A DNA stretch of 51,624 nt from JAVBLF01 sp031553675 (GTDB lineage Bacteria > Bacillota > Clostridia > Christensenellales > CALWSW01). The notes under the pieces were generated by a model, which had not been told where the DNA came from, did not search any database, and saw only the letters and a program-made list of their open reading frames with translations. The position numbers and the translations under genes were made by a program. Positions 24,505 through 31,690 of this stretch are shown one piece after another (positions within the stretch are counted from its first letter, which is position 1; every line of letters begins with the position of its first letter). The stretch covers positions 1-51,624 of the forward strand of contig JAVBLF010000072.1 in the NCBI GenBank assembly GCA_031553675.1. Direction: 5' to 3'.

Positions 24505-24915
24505 ATGAAGTCTTGGAGCCGCCCATTGATCGTCGCGCTTTGGGTCACGTTGATTACGGTGATCATTTTTGCCGTGGTCGGCATCACAGTCGTACCCGCC
24601 ACGAGCAGCGGACTGATGATCGCGGTTGCGTCGCTGTTTGCGCTGACAGCACTCGTTGCCTCGTTCATGCTGCTGCATCGCATCGAACCACGCTTGCGAA
24701 CCCTGCGCAACGACTTGGTGCTCAACATCATCCTGTCGCTGCTGCTTATTCTCTTTTTGCTTTATCTGACTTTCGTGTTGCCGCTCACCGGAGCGATTTT
24801 GAGTTTGATCCAGTTTGGGATACTGCTGTTCTTGTTCGTGGCGCTGATTGCGTCCGTGCTCTTTACCGCACTTTATTTCGTCGTCTGCAATCGCAGGGAC
24901 TTCGAATGTGACTGA
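24505..24915 (+). CDS. Small four-helix membrane protein, unknown
   Basis: Encodes 136 residues; ATG 24505 was chosen because TAGGAGGAGAAATC precedes it. Four hydrophobic segments are visible at about 9-30, 34-54, 70-92 and 97-125, with a basic loop (HRIEPRLRTLRNDL) between the second and third and a charged C-terminus ending NRRDFECD. No family was recognised. It stands alone between a terminator and repeat A4. Confidence 0.65.
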   Translation: MKSWSRPLIVALWVTLITVIIFAVVGITVVPATSSGLMIAVASLFALTALVASFMLLHRIEPRLRTLRNDLVLNIILSLLLILFLLYLTFVLPLTGAILSLIQFGILLFLFVALIASVLFTALYFVVCNRRDFECD

Positions 24916-24966
24916 GCAGCGAACTCTTTTTTCCCGAACTCCTTTTTTCTATCTTCCTTTTCTGCT

Positions 24967-25040
24967 CTTCCTTTTCTTAAAAGAAAAGGAAGCCAAAAGA
25001 TCTTTGGGCATCCCTGAAATCTCCGATTTCCAAGGATGCC
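24967..25040 (-). repeat. Dispersed two-hairpin element, family A, copy A4
   Basis: Hairpin II is CTTCCTTTTCTT-aa-AAGAAAAGGAAG (24967-24992), hairpin I is GGCATCC/GAAATC...GATTTC/GGATGCC (25007-25040), joined by CCAAAAGATCTTTGG. The order matches A1-A3 read on the minus strand; the hairpin I sequence is again different. It lies in the convergent gap between the membrane-protein gene and yqzL-era. Confidence 0.65.
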
Positions 25041-25047
25041 TGTTCGC

Positions 25048-25081
25048 CGAGACGCCCGCCACAACCATGGCGGGCGTCTCG
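25048..25081. repeat. GC-rich hairpin resembling family B hairpin I
   Basis: CGAGACGCCCGCC and GGCGGGCGTCTCG form perfect 13-bp arms with an 8-base loop, followed by ATGTGG. Layout, arm length and the flanking TCTCGATGTG match hairpin I of B2 (35879-35912). Confidence 0.7.
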
Positions 25082-25156
25082 ATGTGGTGCGGTTGCTGAC
25101 AAGCGATCGTTTCGTTTTTGTGTTAGATTCGTTATTTGTGTTAGAAGTGAAAGGGA

Positions 25157-25276
25157 TTAGGGTTTATCGTGTTGCGTTGCTGCGCGGTAACGCAGGTAAT
25201 CTTCGATGCGTCCGGTTTGCGAAAAGACTTGCCAGTGGCGGCTGCGTTCGCCATTGCGATCCGTTGCTTTCTTCAT
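25157..25276 (-). CDS. yqzL: YqzL-type micro-protein downstream of era
   Basis: Encodes 39 residues: MKKATDRNGERSRHWQVFSQ, then TGRIEDYLRYRAATQ. The W-x-x-F-S-Q-T-G-x-I-E-x-Y-L core matches the YqzL family, tiny proteins of unknown function encoded next to era in Bacillota. The start codon at 25276 follows AATGGAGG. It lies 32 bases after era on the same strand and is probably cotranscribed. The match of both motif and location makes this convincing despite the size. Confidence 0.8.
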   Translation of the reverse strand: MKKATDRNGERSRHWQVFSQTGRIEDYLRYRAATQHDKP

Positions 25277-25308
25277 GGGTGCTGCCTCCATTGCCGCCCT
25301 TTGGGGCG

Positions 25309-26208
25309 TTAGTTTTGATCGACGTAGCCGAACATGCGCAGATCGCTGGTCTTGTCGCGCCAGTTTTCGCGCACCTTGACCCAGAGTTGCAGGTTGACGC
25401 GCGTGTCCATCATCCATTCGATCGGTGGGCGCGCCTTGCTGCCGATGCGCTTGAGCATCGCACCTTGCTTGCCGATCACGATGCCTTTGTGGCTTTCGCG
25501 TTCGCAGTAGATGGTCGCCCAAATGTCGGTCATTGTACCGGTTTCGCGCTGTTCAATCTTGTCGATGTCGACGCCGATGCCGTGCGGGACCTCTTCGTCG
25601 AGGCATTCGAGCGTCGCCTCGCGGATCATTTCGGCGCAGATCACGCGCTCGGGTTGATCGGTAACCATGTCGTCGGGGAAGTATTGGGGGCCCTCGACGA
25701 GGTAGCGTTGGAGGGCTTCCTTGAGCGCATCGAGACCGTCGCCCCTCGCGGCGCTGATCCGGAGGGTTTGATCGATCCAGTCTTCTTGGGCAAGGCGTTC
25801 TTCGCAGGCCTTGAGCTGCTCATCGGAAGCGATGTCGATTTTGTTGATCGCCGCGATGACGGGGGAGCCCTTTCGGATGCGGGCGAGGATGGCTTCGTCT
25901 CGCTCTCGCAGGCCTGCGATCGGGTCGGCGACAAAGAGCACGCACTCGACGTCGCGCGCGGCGGCATAGGCGGTGTTGACCATGAATTCGCCGAGGCGGT
26001 TGTGTGGCGTGTGAATGCCGGGCGTGTCGATGAAGACGATCTGGTAGTCGGCTTCGGTCAGCACGCCGCGGATGCGATTGCGCGTCGTCTGGGCTTTTCG
26101 CGAGACGATGGCGACTTTTTGACCGATCAACGCGTTCATCAGTGTGGACTTTCCCGCGTTGGTCGATCCGACGATCGAGATGAAGCCCGATCGGGTCTTG
26201 TGGTGCAT
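25309..26208 (-). CDS. era: GTPase Era
   Basis: Encodes 299 residues. G1 is GSTNAGKSTLMNALIG (usually GRPNVGKS; here STNA replaces RPNV), G3 is DTPGIHTPHNRLGE and G4 is NKID. A C-terminal type II KH domain carries ESHKGIVIGKQGAMLKRIG. Era binds the 3' end of 16S rRNA and couples 30S maturation with growth. It lies between cdd and yqzL, a typical Bacillota arrangement. Confidence 0.96.
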   Translation of the reverse strand: MHHKTRSGFISIVGSTNAGKSTLMNALIGQKVAIVSRKAQTTRNRIRGVLTEADYQIVFIDTPGIHTPHNRLGEFMVNTAYAAARDVECVLFVADPIAGLRERDEAILARIRKGSPVIAAINKIDIASDEQLKACEERLAQEDWIDQTLRISAARGDGLDALKEALQRYLVEGPQYFPDDMVTDQPERVICAEMIREATLECLDEEVPHGIGVDIDKIEQRETGTMTDIWATIYCERESHKGIVIGKQGAMLKRIGSKARPPIEWMMDTRVNLQLWVKVRENWRDKTSDLRMFGYVDQN

Positions 26209-26235
26209 GTTCGTCTGGCCTCCATAGGGTATGCG

Positions 26236-26640
26236 TTATTTCAGCTGCGATTTGTCAAACGAATGCGGGAGAAGGGCGCCGAGTTCGTAAACGCGGTAGT
26301 CGCCCTTTCGGTTGACGACGATCACGGGCATGTCCGGCCCGCAAAACTCGGTCATGACCTGACGGCAAGCCCCACAGGGCATGGGGAAATCGTCGTAAGC
26401 CCCCGAGATGGCGATGGCTGTGAAACGCTTTTCACACTCGGACACGCCCTTGAAAATGGCCGTGCGTTCGGCGCAATTTGTCAGGCCATAGGAAGCGTTC
26501 TCGATGTTGCATCCGGTATAGTACGCGCCGCTTTCGCCCTTGATGCAGGCGCCCACTTTGAAGTTCGAATAAGGTGCGTATGCGCGATCGCGCACGTCGA
26601 CCGCCATGCGCGCGATCTTCTTGATTTCGATGTCGTGCAT
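26236..26640 (-). CDS. cdd: Cytidine deaminase
   Basis: Encodes 134 residues with both zinc motifs: NCAERTAIFKGVSEC (the catalytic C-A-E) and PCGACRQVMTEF. The substrate-binding YAPYSNFKVGACI and NIENASYGL are also conserved. It converts cytidine and deoxycytidine to uridine forms for pyrimidine salvage. The gene heads the cdd-era-yqzL unit, 27 bases before era. Confidence 0.96.
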   Translation of the reverse strand: MHDIEIKKIARMAVDVRDRAYAPYSNFKVGACIKGESGAYYTGCNIENASYGLTNCAERTAIFKGVSECEKRFTAIAISGAYDDFPMPCGACRQVMTEFCGPDMPVIVVNRKGDYRVYELGALLPHSFDKSQLK

Positions 26641-26667
26641 GTCCTTCCCCCCACGGTTCCAACGGCA

Positions 26668-26697
26668 CGCGCCTGACAGCGATAGGCGCGACTTTTT
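26668..26697. repeat. Hairpin in the cdd leader
   Basis: CGCGCCT and AGGCGCG arms flank a short loop; on the plus strand the stem is followed by ACTTTTT and would act as a terminator for plus-strand transcripts, on the minus strand it lies in the cdd leader. Confidence 0.45.
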
Positions 26698-26726
26698 CCT
26701 GTTTTTGCTTTCTCCCTTGTTCCTCC

Positions 26727-26755
26727 AGTATGCCTTTGTTTTGACGCTGCGTCAA
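26727..26755 (-). promoter_or_regulatory. Promoter of cdd-era with a palindromic -35 region
   Basis: On the minus strand, TTGACG (26755-26750), a 17-base spacer and CATACT (26732-26727). The palindrome TTGACG-ctg-CGTCAA (26741-26755) covers the -35 box and is a candidate operator. Confidence 0.6.
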
Positions 26756-26841
26756 GGCTCGCCGACGATGCAGATTTCGCCAGCCGGCCGATCGTTCGCT
26801 GCGCGATCGCCCGTGCACCCCGCGCTTTGGAGGCTTGCTTG

Positions 26842-26850
26842 TGCTATAAT
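26842..26850 (+). promoter_or_regulatory. Extended -10 promoter of ybeY
   Basis: TGC-TATAAT, 35 bases before the start codon; no convincing -35, as expected for extended -10 promoters. Confidence 0.55.
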
Positions 26851-26884
26851 GAGGCGAAAAACATTTGCTTTTTGGGGTGTCGCA

Positions 26885-27349
26885 ATGAAAGAGCCTTCCA
26901 CCATCCGTTGGCAGAGACTGCCGCCCGATGATTCGATCGAACAGATCCTCCATGCCGCTGTCGCCGAAACGCTCCGACGCTTCGACGTTCAAAATCCCGG
27001 GGTCGCGTTTTTGCTCGCGGACGACGAGTGCTTGTGCATTCTCAACCGCGACTGGCGCGGTCTCGATCGCCCGACCGATGTGTTGAGCTTTGCCGAACGC
27101 GAAGGAGAAGCGCTTGTTTCGCCTTCGTCGCGGCAGTTTTTGGGCGACATCGCGATCTCGCTCGATACGGCGCGGCGACAATCGGAAGAGTACGGCCACA
27201 GCCTGGAACGGGAAATTGCCTTTTTAGCCATCCATGGTCTCTTGCATCTTCTCGGCTATGATCACCAAAGCGCCGACGAAGAAAGGGAGATGTTTGCGTT
27301 GCAGCGCGAAATCCTCGGGGCGTTGGCTGCGAGCGGCGCATGTTCGTGA
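26885..27349 (+). CDS. ybeY: Endoribonuclease YbeY
   Basis: Encodes 154 residues from ATG 26885, placed after the promoter and a GGGGTG site. The zinc motif HGLLHLLGYDH near the C-terminus is diagnostic. The preceding conserved segments are NRDWRGLDRPTDVLSFA and LGDIAISLDTA. YbeY takes part in 16S rRNA 3'-end maturation and ribosome quality control. In Bacillota it is usually cotranscribed with cdd-era; here it is divergent from them. Confidence 0.95.
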   Translation: MKEPSTIRWQRLPPDDSIEQILHAAVAETLRRFDVQNPGVAFLLADDECLCILNRDWRGLDRPTDVLSFAEREGEALVSPSSRQFLGDIAISLDTARRQSEEYGHSLEREIAFLAIHGLLHLLGYDHQSADEEREMFALQREILGALAASGACS

Positions 27350-27363
27350 TCGCGGCGAAACAG

Positions 27364-27394
27364 CACAAAAGCCATGGCATGCATGGCTTTTGTG
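27364..27394 (+). terminator. Bidirectional-looking hairpin after ybeY
   Basis: CACAAAAGCCATG and CATGGCTTTTGTG form perfect 13-bp arms with a 5-base loop. The terminal A/T pairs substitute for a long T-run. Confidence 0.65.
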
Positions 27395-27512
27395 AGGGGA
27401 AATGTCGCCTGACAAATGGGGTGGAAGATGCGGATCGCGTTTCGGAAACTCATGTCATAGCAGGCAATCGGGTGTTTGTCAGGCAATCGGATGGGGGATG
27501 GTCTCCAGCCCC

Positions 27513-27562
27513 GCACGGCCTGCGCCGCGACGCTCGCTATGCCGCCGTGCGGCTGCGCGAGG
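27513..27562. repeat. Imperfect GC-rich inverted repeat
   Basis: CCGCACGGC and GCCGTGCGG arms flank about 22 bases, with nested GCCTGCGC/GCGCGAGGC complementarity, between ybeY and the convergent repeat-protein gene. Possibly a degraded dispersed element; no gene is visible in this 190-base stretch. Confidence 0.4.
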
Positions 27563-27587
27563 CCGGAAACACAAGATCGGGGCGGAT

Positions 27588-28679
27588 TTAGGCGGCGTTG
27601 TTCGCAGCAGCCCCAGCGGGTGCAGTCGAAGGACGCTGCGGCATGGCGGCTTTGATGGCGTCGGCTTGGGCCTGGGTGATGACGCCCGCGCTCACCATCG
27701 CGGCAAACATGTCGGTCTTGGCAGTTTCTTTGTTGGCTTCGAAATAGGCTTTGCGCTCTTCTTCGCTCATGGCTTTGGCTTTATCCATTTCGGCCTGGCG
27801 ATTGGACTTCTGGGTCTCCATATAGGCGCTGATCTTGTCGGCCGTAGCCTGGTCGATCGTGTCGGCTGCGACGAGGCTGGTGAGATCGAGCTTCTTCATG
27901 CCGCGTCCCATGCCGCCCTCATGCTGGGGCATGGCAGCTTTGATGGCGTCGGCTTGGGCCTGGGTCAGGATGCCCGCGCTCACCATCTCAGCGAACTGAT
28001 CGGTTTTTGCGCTGCCTTCCGCGGGTTTGTTGGCTTCGAAATAGGCTTTGCGTTCCGCTTCGGTCATCGCTTTGACCTTTTCCATCTCGGCCTGGTGTTC
28101 GGCCTGTTTGCTGTCGATGTAGGCGGTCACTTTGTCGGCGGTCGCCTGGTCGATCGTACCGGCGGTGACGAGGCTCGTCAGGTCGAGTTTTTTCATGCCG
28201 CGTCCCATGCCGCCTTCATGTTGGGGCATGGCCGCCTTGATCGCGTCGGCTTGGGTTTGGGTCAGGATACCCGCGCTCACCATCTCGGCGTAGCAGTCGA
28301 GCTTTGCGCCGTCGGCAGGGCGATTGGCTTCCATGTAGGCTTTTCGTTCTTCTTCCGTCATGGCCTTGACTTTTTCCATCTCGGCCTGACGCGCTTCCTG
28401 TTTGCTGGCCATGTAGGCGGTGACTTTATCGGCGGTCGCCTGGTCGATCGTGCCGGCAGCCACGAGGCTGGAGAGGTCCATCGCCTTCATGTCGCCGCCG
28501 CGGCCACGGTGTCCGGGCTTTTCGTTGTTTGCGGGATTGGTGGCGGTCACGGTGGTCGTCACAGTCGTGGTGGTGGCCGTGTCATCGGCGGCCAGCGCGG
28601 TCAAGATGCCGAAGCTTCCCAAACTCAAGCTTGCAACGGTGAGCCCGAGGGCCAGACATTTCATCAAATTCTGTTTCAT
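27588..28679 (-). CDS. Secreted protein with three near-identical ~98-residue repeats
   Basis: Encodes 363 residues after AAGGAGAAAGCAC. A signal peptide (1-31) and a Thr-rich spacer (about 32-62) precede three tandem repeats (about 64-160, 161-259, 260-350), then an Ala/Pro tail. Each repeat holds two helix-turn units of the form LV-x-x-G-T-I-D-Q-A-T-A-D-K and MVSAGILTQAQADAIKAAMP, separated by a charged helix (EMEKVKAMTEEERKAY). The I-T-Q-x-Q-A-D-x-I pattern recalls DUF2680-type secreted proteins; the function is unknown. MPQHEGGMGRGMKK at the repeat junctions is Met/His-rich, which might bind metal, though this is speculation. Confidence 0.75.
   Translation of the reverse strand: MKQNLMKCLALGLTVASLSLGSFGILTALAADDTATTTTVTTTVTATNPANNEKPGHRGRGGDMKAMDLSSLVAAGTIDQATADKVTAYMASKQEARQAEMEKVKAMTEEERKAYMEANRPADGAKLDCYAEMVSAGILTQTQADAIKAAMPQHEGGMGRGMKKLDLTSLVTAGTIDQATADKVTAYIDSKQAEHQAEMEKVKAMTEAERKAYFEANKPAEGSAKTDQFAEMVSAGILTQAQADAIKAAMPQHEGGMGRGMKKLDLTSLVAADTIDQATADKISAYMETQKSNRQAEMDKAKAMSEEERKAYFEANKETAKTDMFAAMVSAGVITQAQADAIKAAMPQRPSTAPAGAAANNAA
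27630..28490 (-). repeat. DNA-level tandem triplication inside the repeat-protein gene
   Basis: Three units of about 290-295 bp encode the protein repeats; near-identical stretches such as the GGGGCATGGC junctions around 27930 and 28225 show recent duplication. Unit number is likely to vary by recombination. Confidence 0.8.
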
Positions 28680-28921
28680 GTGCTTTCTCCTTATTCGTTC
28701 TTACTTCTTGTTTCTTACTTCTTGCTTCTTACTTCATGGTTCTGACTTTTTTGCGTTTCATTATCCGATATCGGTTGCTGCCGACCCGACGCATTTAGGA
28801 TAAGCCTTTCATGTGATGGTCATGTGACGGCTTGATGGCGTTTTCGGTCATTCTTTGTGCTTCTTTTCGCGCAAAAATGTGGCGAAAATGCGGCGGCAGG
28901 GCGCGCGACGTTTTGGGTACG

Positions 28922-28955
28922 CCAAAAAGAGTGGTCTTTCGGCCACTCTTTTTGG
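28922..28955 (-). terminator. Bidirectional terminator downstream of the thioester-domain-like gene
   Basis: CCAAAAAGAGTGG and CCACTCTTTTTGG form perfect 13-bp arms around a short loop, 17 bases after the minus-strand stop. Confidence 0.85.
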
Positions 28956-28971
28956 GTCTTGCACGTAACGT

Positions 28972-30210
28972 TTACTTCGAGTAGTGTTCTGACGTCGTGA
29001 AGGAAAGGGTGAGGCTGTTGCGAAGGAGGCTTTGAATCGAGTAACCGTAGAGCAGTGGTGTGCAGGGAAGGCCGTTGTTTTCGGCGAGAACTTCCTTCGA
29101 TTCGAGCAGGCCGGTGCGCTGGATCTTGATCGGCTGGACCGAAGCGGCGTCGATGCGGATGGTATAGGTCGTGTTTTCCGGAAGCTTGTTGTAGTTCGTA
29201 AAGCGTATGTAGAAGTTGCCGTTCGGCGGAACGTTCGACAGGGGGTTGCCCTGTGCGTCGACGATCAGCACTTCCAGTCCCGGCTTGTCGGCCATGAGGG
29301 AGATGTTATAGGGAACGGTCGCGTCGGTCGATACGGGGATGTCGCGTACGCCGAGGTTGAAGGGCCCCCAGGTGTCGCGCTTGAGCGTCATAGAGGCGCC
29401 CGGCGTGATCGTCACATCGGTGAAGATCGCGGAGTCGCTGCCCAGGTTGGCCGTCAAGAGGGCATACAGGCTCGGAACGAGCGGATTCGTTTCGCCGACG
29501 TAACCAGCGCCCCAATCCCAACTCGTAATGCCGTGCATCTGCCGCCAGATCACAAGCTGCGTCGCGAAGAAGATGTCATCCTCGGTCAGCTGGAGTGCGT
29601 CGTCGGACGAGTAGCCGATCGAGACGTAGTAGGCGCGCGCGTCTTCAAGCGACAGATAGGGCGTGCTGTGCTTGACGAGCCACAGCAGGTCAGGCGCGAT
29701 CTGGTGGGTCACTTCGTCGTAATAGGTGCCCGGGTAGGTGCGGATGTCGGTCGCGTAGGTGTCGAATTCGACGAGCGATTTGCTGTCGAAAATGGGGTAG
29801 GGGACCATATAGGTATCGTAATAATACTCGGCGCTTTCGCCGTATACGTCTGCGAGTCGGCCGGCGTCAAAGTTATTGTAATTGAGTAAGTAGCGTCCGC
29901 TCATCAAGCGGCTGAGCGTCGCCATGTCGAGATCGCGTACCGCCGTGAACGTCGCGGCGTCGGCGCTCGTCGTGATGCTCGCCGAACGCGTGATTGTGGG
30001 TTTGTTGGAATCTTTCGGCTTGGACGTCTCCATCGCAGGTGCCGGTTCCATTTCAGCGCTCGCTTCGCGGGAATTTGCCTGCTGCGCGTTGGCGCCCGTC
30101 TCGCCTTCGAAGGGGTTTTTCACACTGAGCCGCGCGATGCTGACGCATACGACAAATACCGCAAGCACGGCCAATGCAATGATGGTGTTCTTCTTTTTGA
30201 GCCTGTTCAT
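28972..30210 (-). CDS. Membrane-anchored extracellular protein with a thioester-domain-like fold lacking the reactive Cys
   Basis: Encodes 412 residues; GGAGG precedes the ATG. An N-terminal membrane anchor (about 9-30) is followed by a Ser/Glu/Pro linker (35-75). Residues about 95-300 resemble thioester (TQxA) domains of Gram-positive surface proteins: LVKHSTPYLSLEDARAYYVS, then DIFFATQLVIWRQMHG (Thr217-Gln218) and ITPGASMTLKRDTWGPFNLG. Active domains form a Cys-Gln thioester; here the only cysteines are in the anchor and near residue 386, so the bond cannot form in the usual way. No LPxTG sorting signal. The family assignment is by pattern only. Confidence 0.6.
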   Translation of the reverse strand: MNRLKKKNTIIALAVLAVFVVCVSIARLSVKNPFEGETGANAQQANSREASAEMEPAPAMETSKPKDSNKPTITRSASITTSADAATFTAVRDLDMATLSRLMSGRYLLNYNNFDAGRLADVYGESAEYYYDTYMVPYPIFDSKSLVEFDTYATDIRTYPGTYYDEVTHQIAPDLLWLVKHSTPYLSLEDARAYYVSIGYSSDDALQLTEDDIFFATQLVIWRQMHGITSWDWGAGYVGETNPLVPSLYALLTANLGSDSAIFTDVTITPGASMTLKRDTWGPFNLGVRDIPVSTDATVPYNISLMADKPGLEVLIVDAQGNPLSNVPPNGNFYIRFTNYNKLPENTTYTIRIDAASVQPIKIQRTGLLESKEVLAENNGLPCTPLLYGYSIQSLLRNSLTLSFTTSEHYSK

Positions 30211-30376
30211 GACATATCCTCCTCGTAAATTGAAAGATGATTTCCCAAACCTTGACGTTCAGATGCCAAAATTCGCCAACAGCATCCTGCGACCGTGCAA
30301 CTGACATAAACAATCTATTCCAGCTATGATGAAAACATGCGTGGGAGAAACAAAAAAGAATGGGCAAGCGCACGAC

Positions 30377-30405
30377 AAAACGCCCCTCCCGTGGGGAGAG
30401 GCGTC
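30377..30405 (-). terminator. Terminator of the zinc-ribbon membrane protein gene
   Basis: On the minus strand GCCTCTCCC-cac-GGGAGGGGC (one G-U pair) is followed by GTTTTGT, about 55 bases after the stop codon. Confidence 0.75.
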
Positions 30406-30459
30406 GGTGCTGGGCGTTAGGATCTGTATCTATCTGTGTGGCTGTCGTAAGGCGGACAT

Positions 30460-31419
30460 TCAGGTGAGCGGAAGGCCGGACGTTTCGGGCAAGACTTCGA
30501 TCGAAACGGGTGCCGGAGACTTCTTCTGGCTCTCGGAAAGCAGGCGCCATACACCTACAGCCGCGAAGATCAGCCCCAAGATGACGCCGTACCACACGTC
30601 GATCATATCGCCGGGCGTGTCGATCAGCGCCGAAGACACGATCGCGTTGACTTCGTAGGCGTTCAGCAAGTAGCCTTCGCTCCGGAAGATCCATGCCACT
30701 TCGAACAAGAGCGATTCATAGCAGGCGAAGAGCACGCAGAACAGCGATACAAAGATCAGGATCGCGCCCTCGGCTTTGCCGCGTCGCCCACCCATGAGGT
30801 GATAGCCCTTCTGCGCGCCATACGCGATCAAGAAACCACAGGCCGCCGCGATGTAGCCGAAATGCGAAAGTAAGATCCAGGGAATGGTCGCGATGATGCC
30901 GCCTGCGAACGCGCCGATCGCGCCGCGTATGGCACGACTACCTGACTGGGCGGCGCCGCTTGCATAGGCTTGCCGGGTCTTTTCGGCACAAGACACACAA
31001 AGCGCTGCCGGCGTGTCGTCGAGCCGGTAAAAGGTCAGGCTTTCACGCGCCTTTCCACACGCAAAACACGCGCCCGCCATGTCGGACGTTTCGAGCCAGT
31101 CGGCACAGCCCACGAAAAAGCGCTGTATATCGGCTGTGGCCTGTCCCGCGCGCGCCAAACGGAGATCGGCTACCAGACAGGAAGCCTTCTGCGCGAACGT
31201 CAGCGAGATATAGACATGAGGAGCGCTCTTTTTCCAGATCGCGCCTTGCTTTTGAAGAGATCTCGCAGCACGCTTCGACCGATCGACCTTCCATTCAAAG
31301 TGAAAACAGCCGCCCATTTCGCTCGCGCGAAAGGGGATGCCCTTGGTTGCGCCGTAAACCCACTCGCCCTCGACCGAAAAAGTGCCCCAGGCAGCCAGTG
31401 CGCGCAATGCGTCGTGCAT
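30460..31419 (-). CDS. Zinc-ribbon membrane protein, unknown function
   Basis: Encodes 319 residues; GGAGGAGATC precedes the start. The soluble N-terminal part (1-110) is Trp/Lys/Arg-rich. CFACGK (about 118-123) and CVSC (about 141-144) form a likely four-Cys zinc ribbon. Four hydrophobic segments follow (about 164-190, 192-208, 220-245 and 283-303) with GAIGAFAGGIIATIPWILLS and AACGFLIAYGAQKGYHLMGG. Similar zinc-ribbon plus multi-helix proteins are widespread in Clostridia without assigned function. It is divergent from the M23 lipoprotein gene. Confidence 0.65.
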   Translation of the reverse strand: MHDALRALAAWGTFSVEGEWVYGATKGIPFRASEMGGCFHFEWKVDRSKRAARSLQKQGAIWKKSAPHVYISLTFAQKASCLVADLRLARAGQATADIQRFFVGCADWLETSDMAGACFACGKARESLTFYRLDDTPAALCVSCAEKTRQAYASGAAQSGSRAIRGAIGAFAGGIIATIPWILLSHFGYIAAACGFLIAYGAQKGYHLMGGRRGKAEGAILIFVSLFCVLFACYESLLFEVAWIFRSEGYLLNAYEVNAIVSSALIDTPGDMIDVWYGVILGLIFAAVGVWRLLSESQKKSPAPVSIEVLPETSGLPLT

Positions 31420-31541
31420 GTGTGATCTCCTCCAAAAACAAACTTCTAATTATTGGAGTGTTTGTCAAAAAATTTGGAAGGGGAGTCGGTTGGAATTTCC
31501 ACGGTCCGCCAAAGCTACCGCGAATCGATGGATTCATACAA

Positions 31542-31570
31542 TTGACAGTGAAATCAACTGCCTATAATTA
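31542..31570 (+). promoter_or_regulatory. Promoter of the M23 lipoprotein-cimA unit
   Basis: TTGACA (31542-31547) with TATAAT 15 bases on (31563-31568) or the overlapping TAATTA at 17 (31565-31570). The leader is about 115 bases. Confidence 0.55.
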
Positions 31571-31690
31571 TACTATATTTTCCAGTCGCGTACAAGCCCG
31601 AAAAAAGCGATTGCAGCAAGGACAAAGCGCTCGTGATATGATAGAATAACAAAGTGAACTTTGCCGAATCTTACGAGGAGATGTCTTCTT

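Noticed and set aside
27402..28745. 447-codon plus-strand open frame over the repeat-protein gene
   Set aside because: His/Gly/Phe-rich nonsense complement of the repeat protein; the minus frame has a signal peptide, repeats and ribosome binding site.
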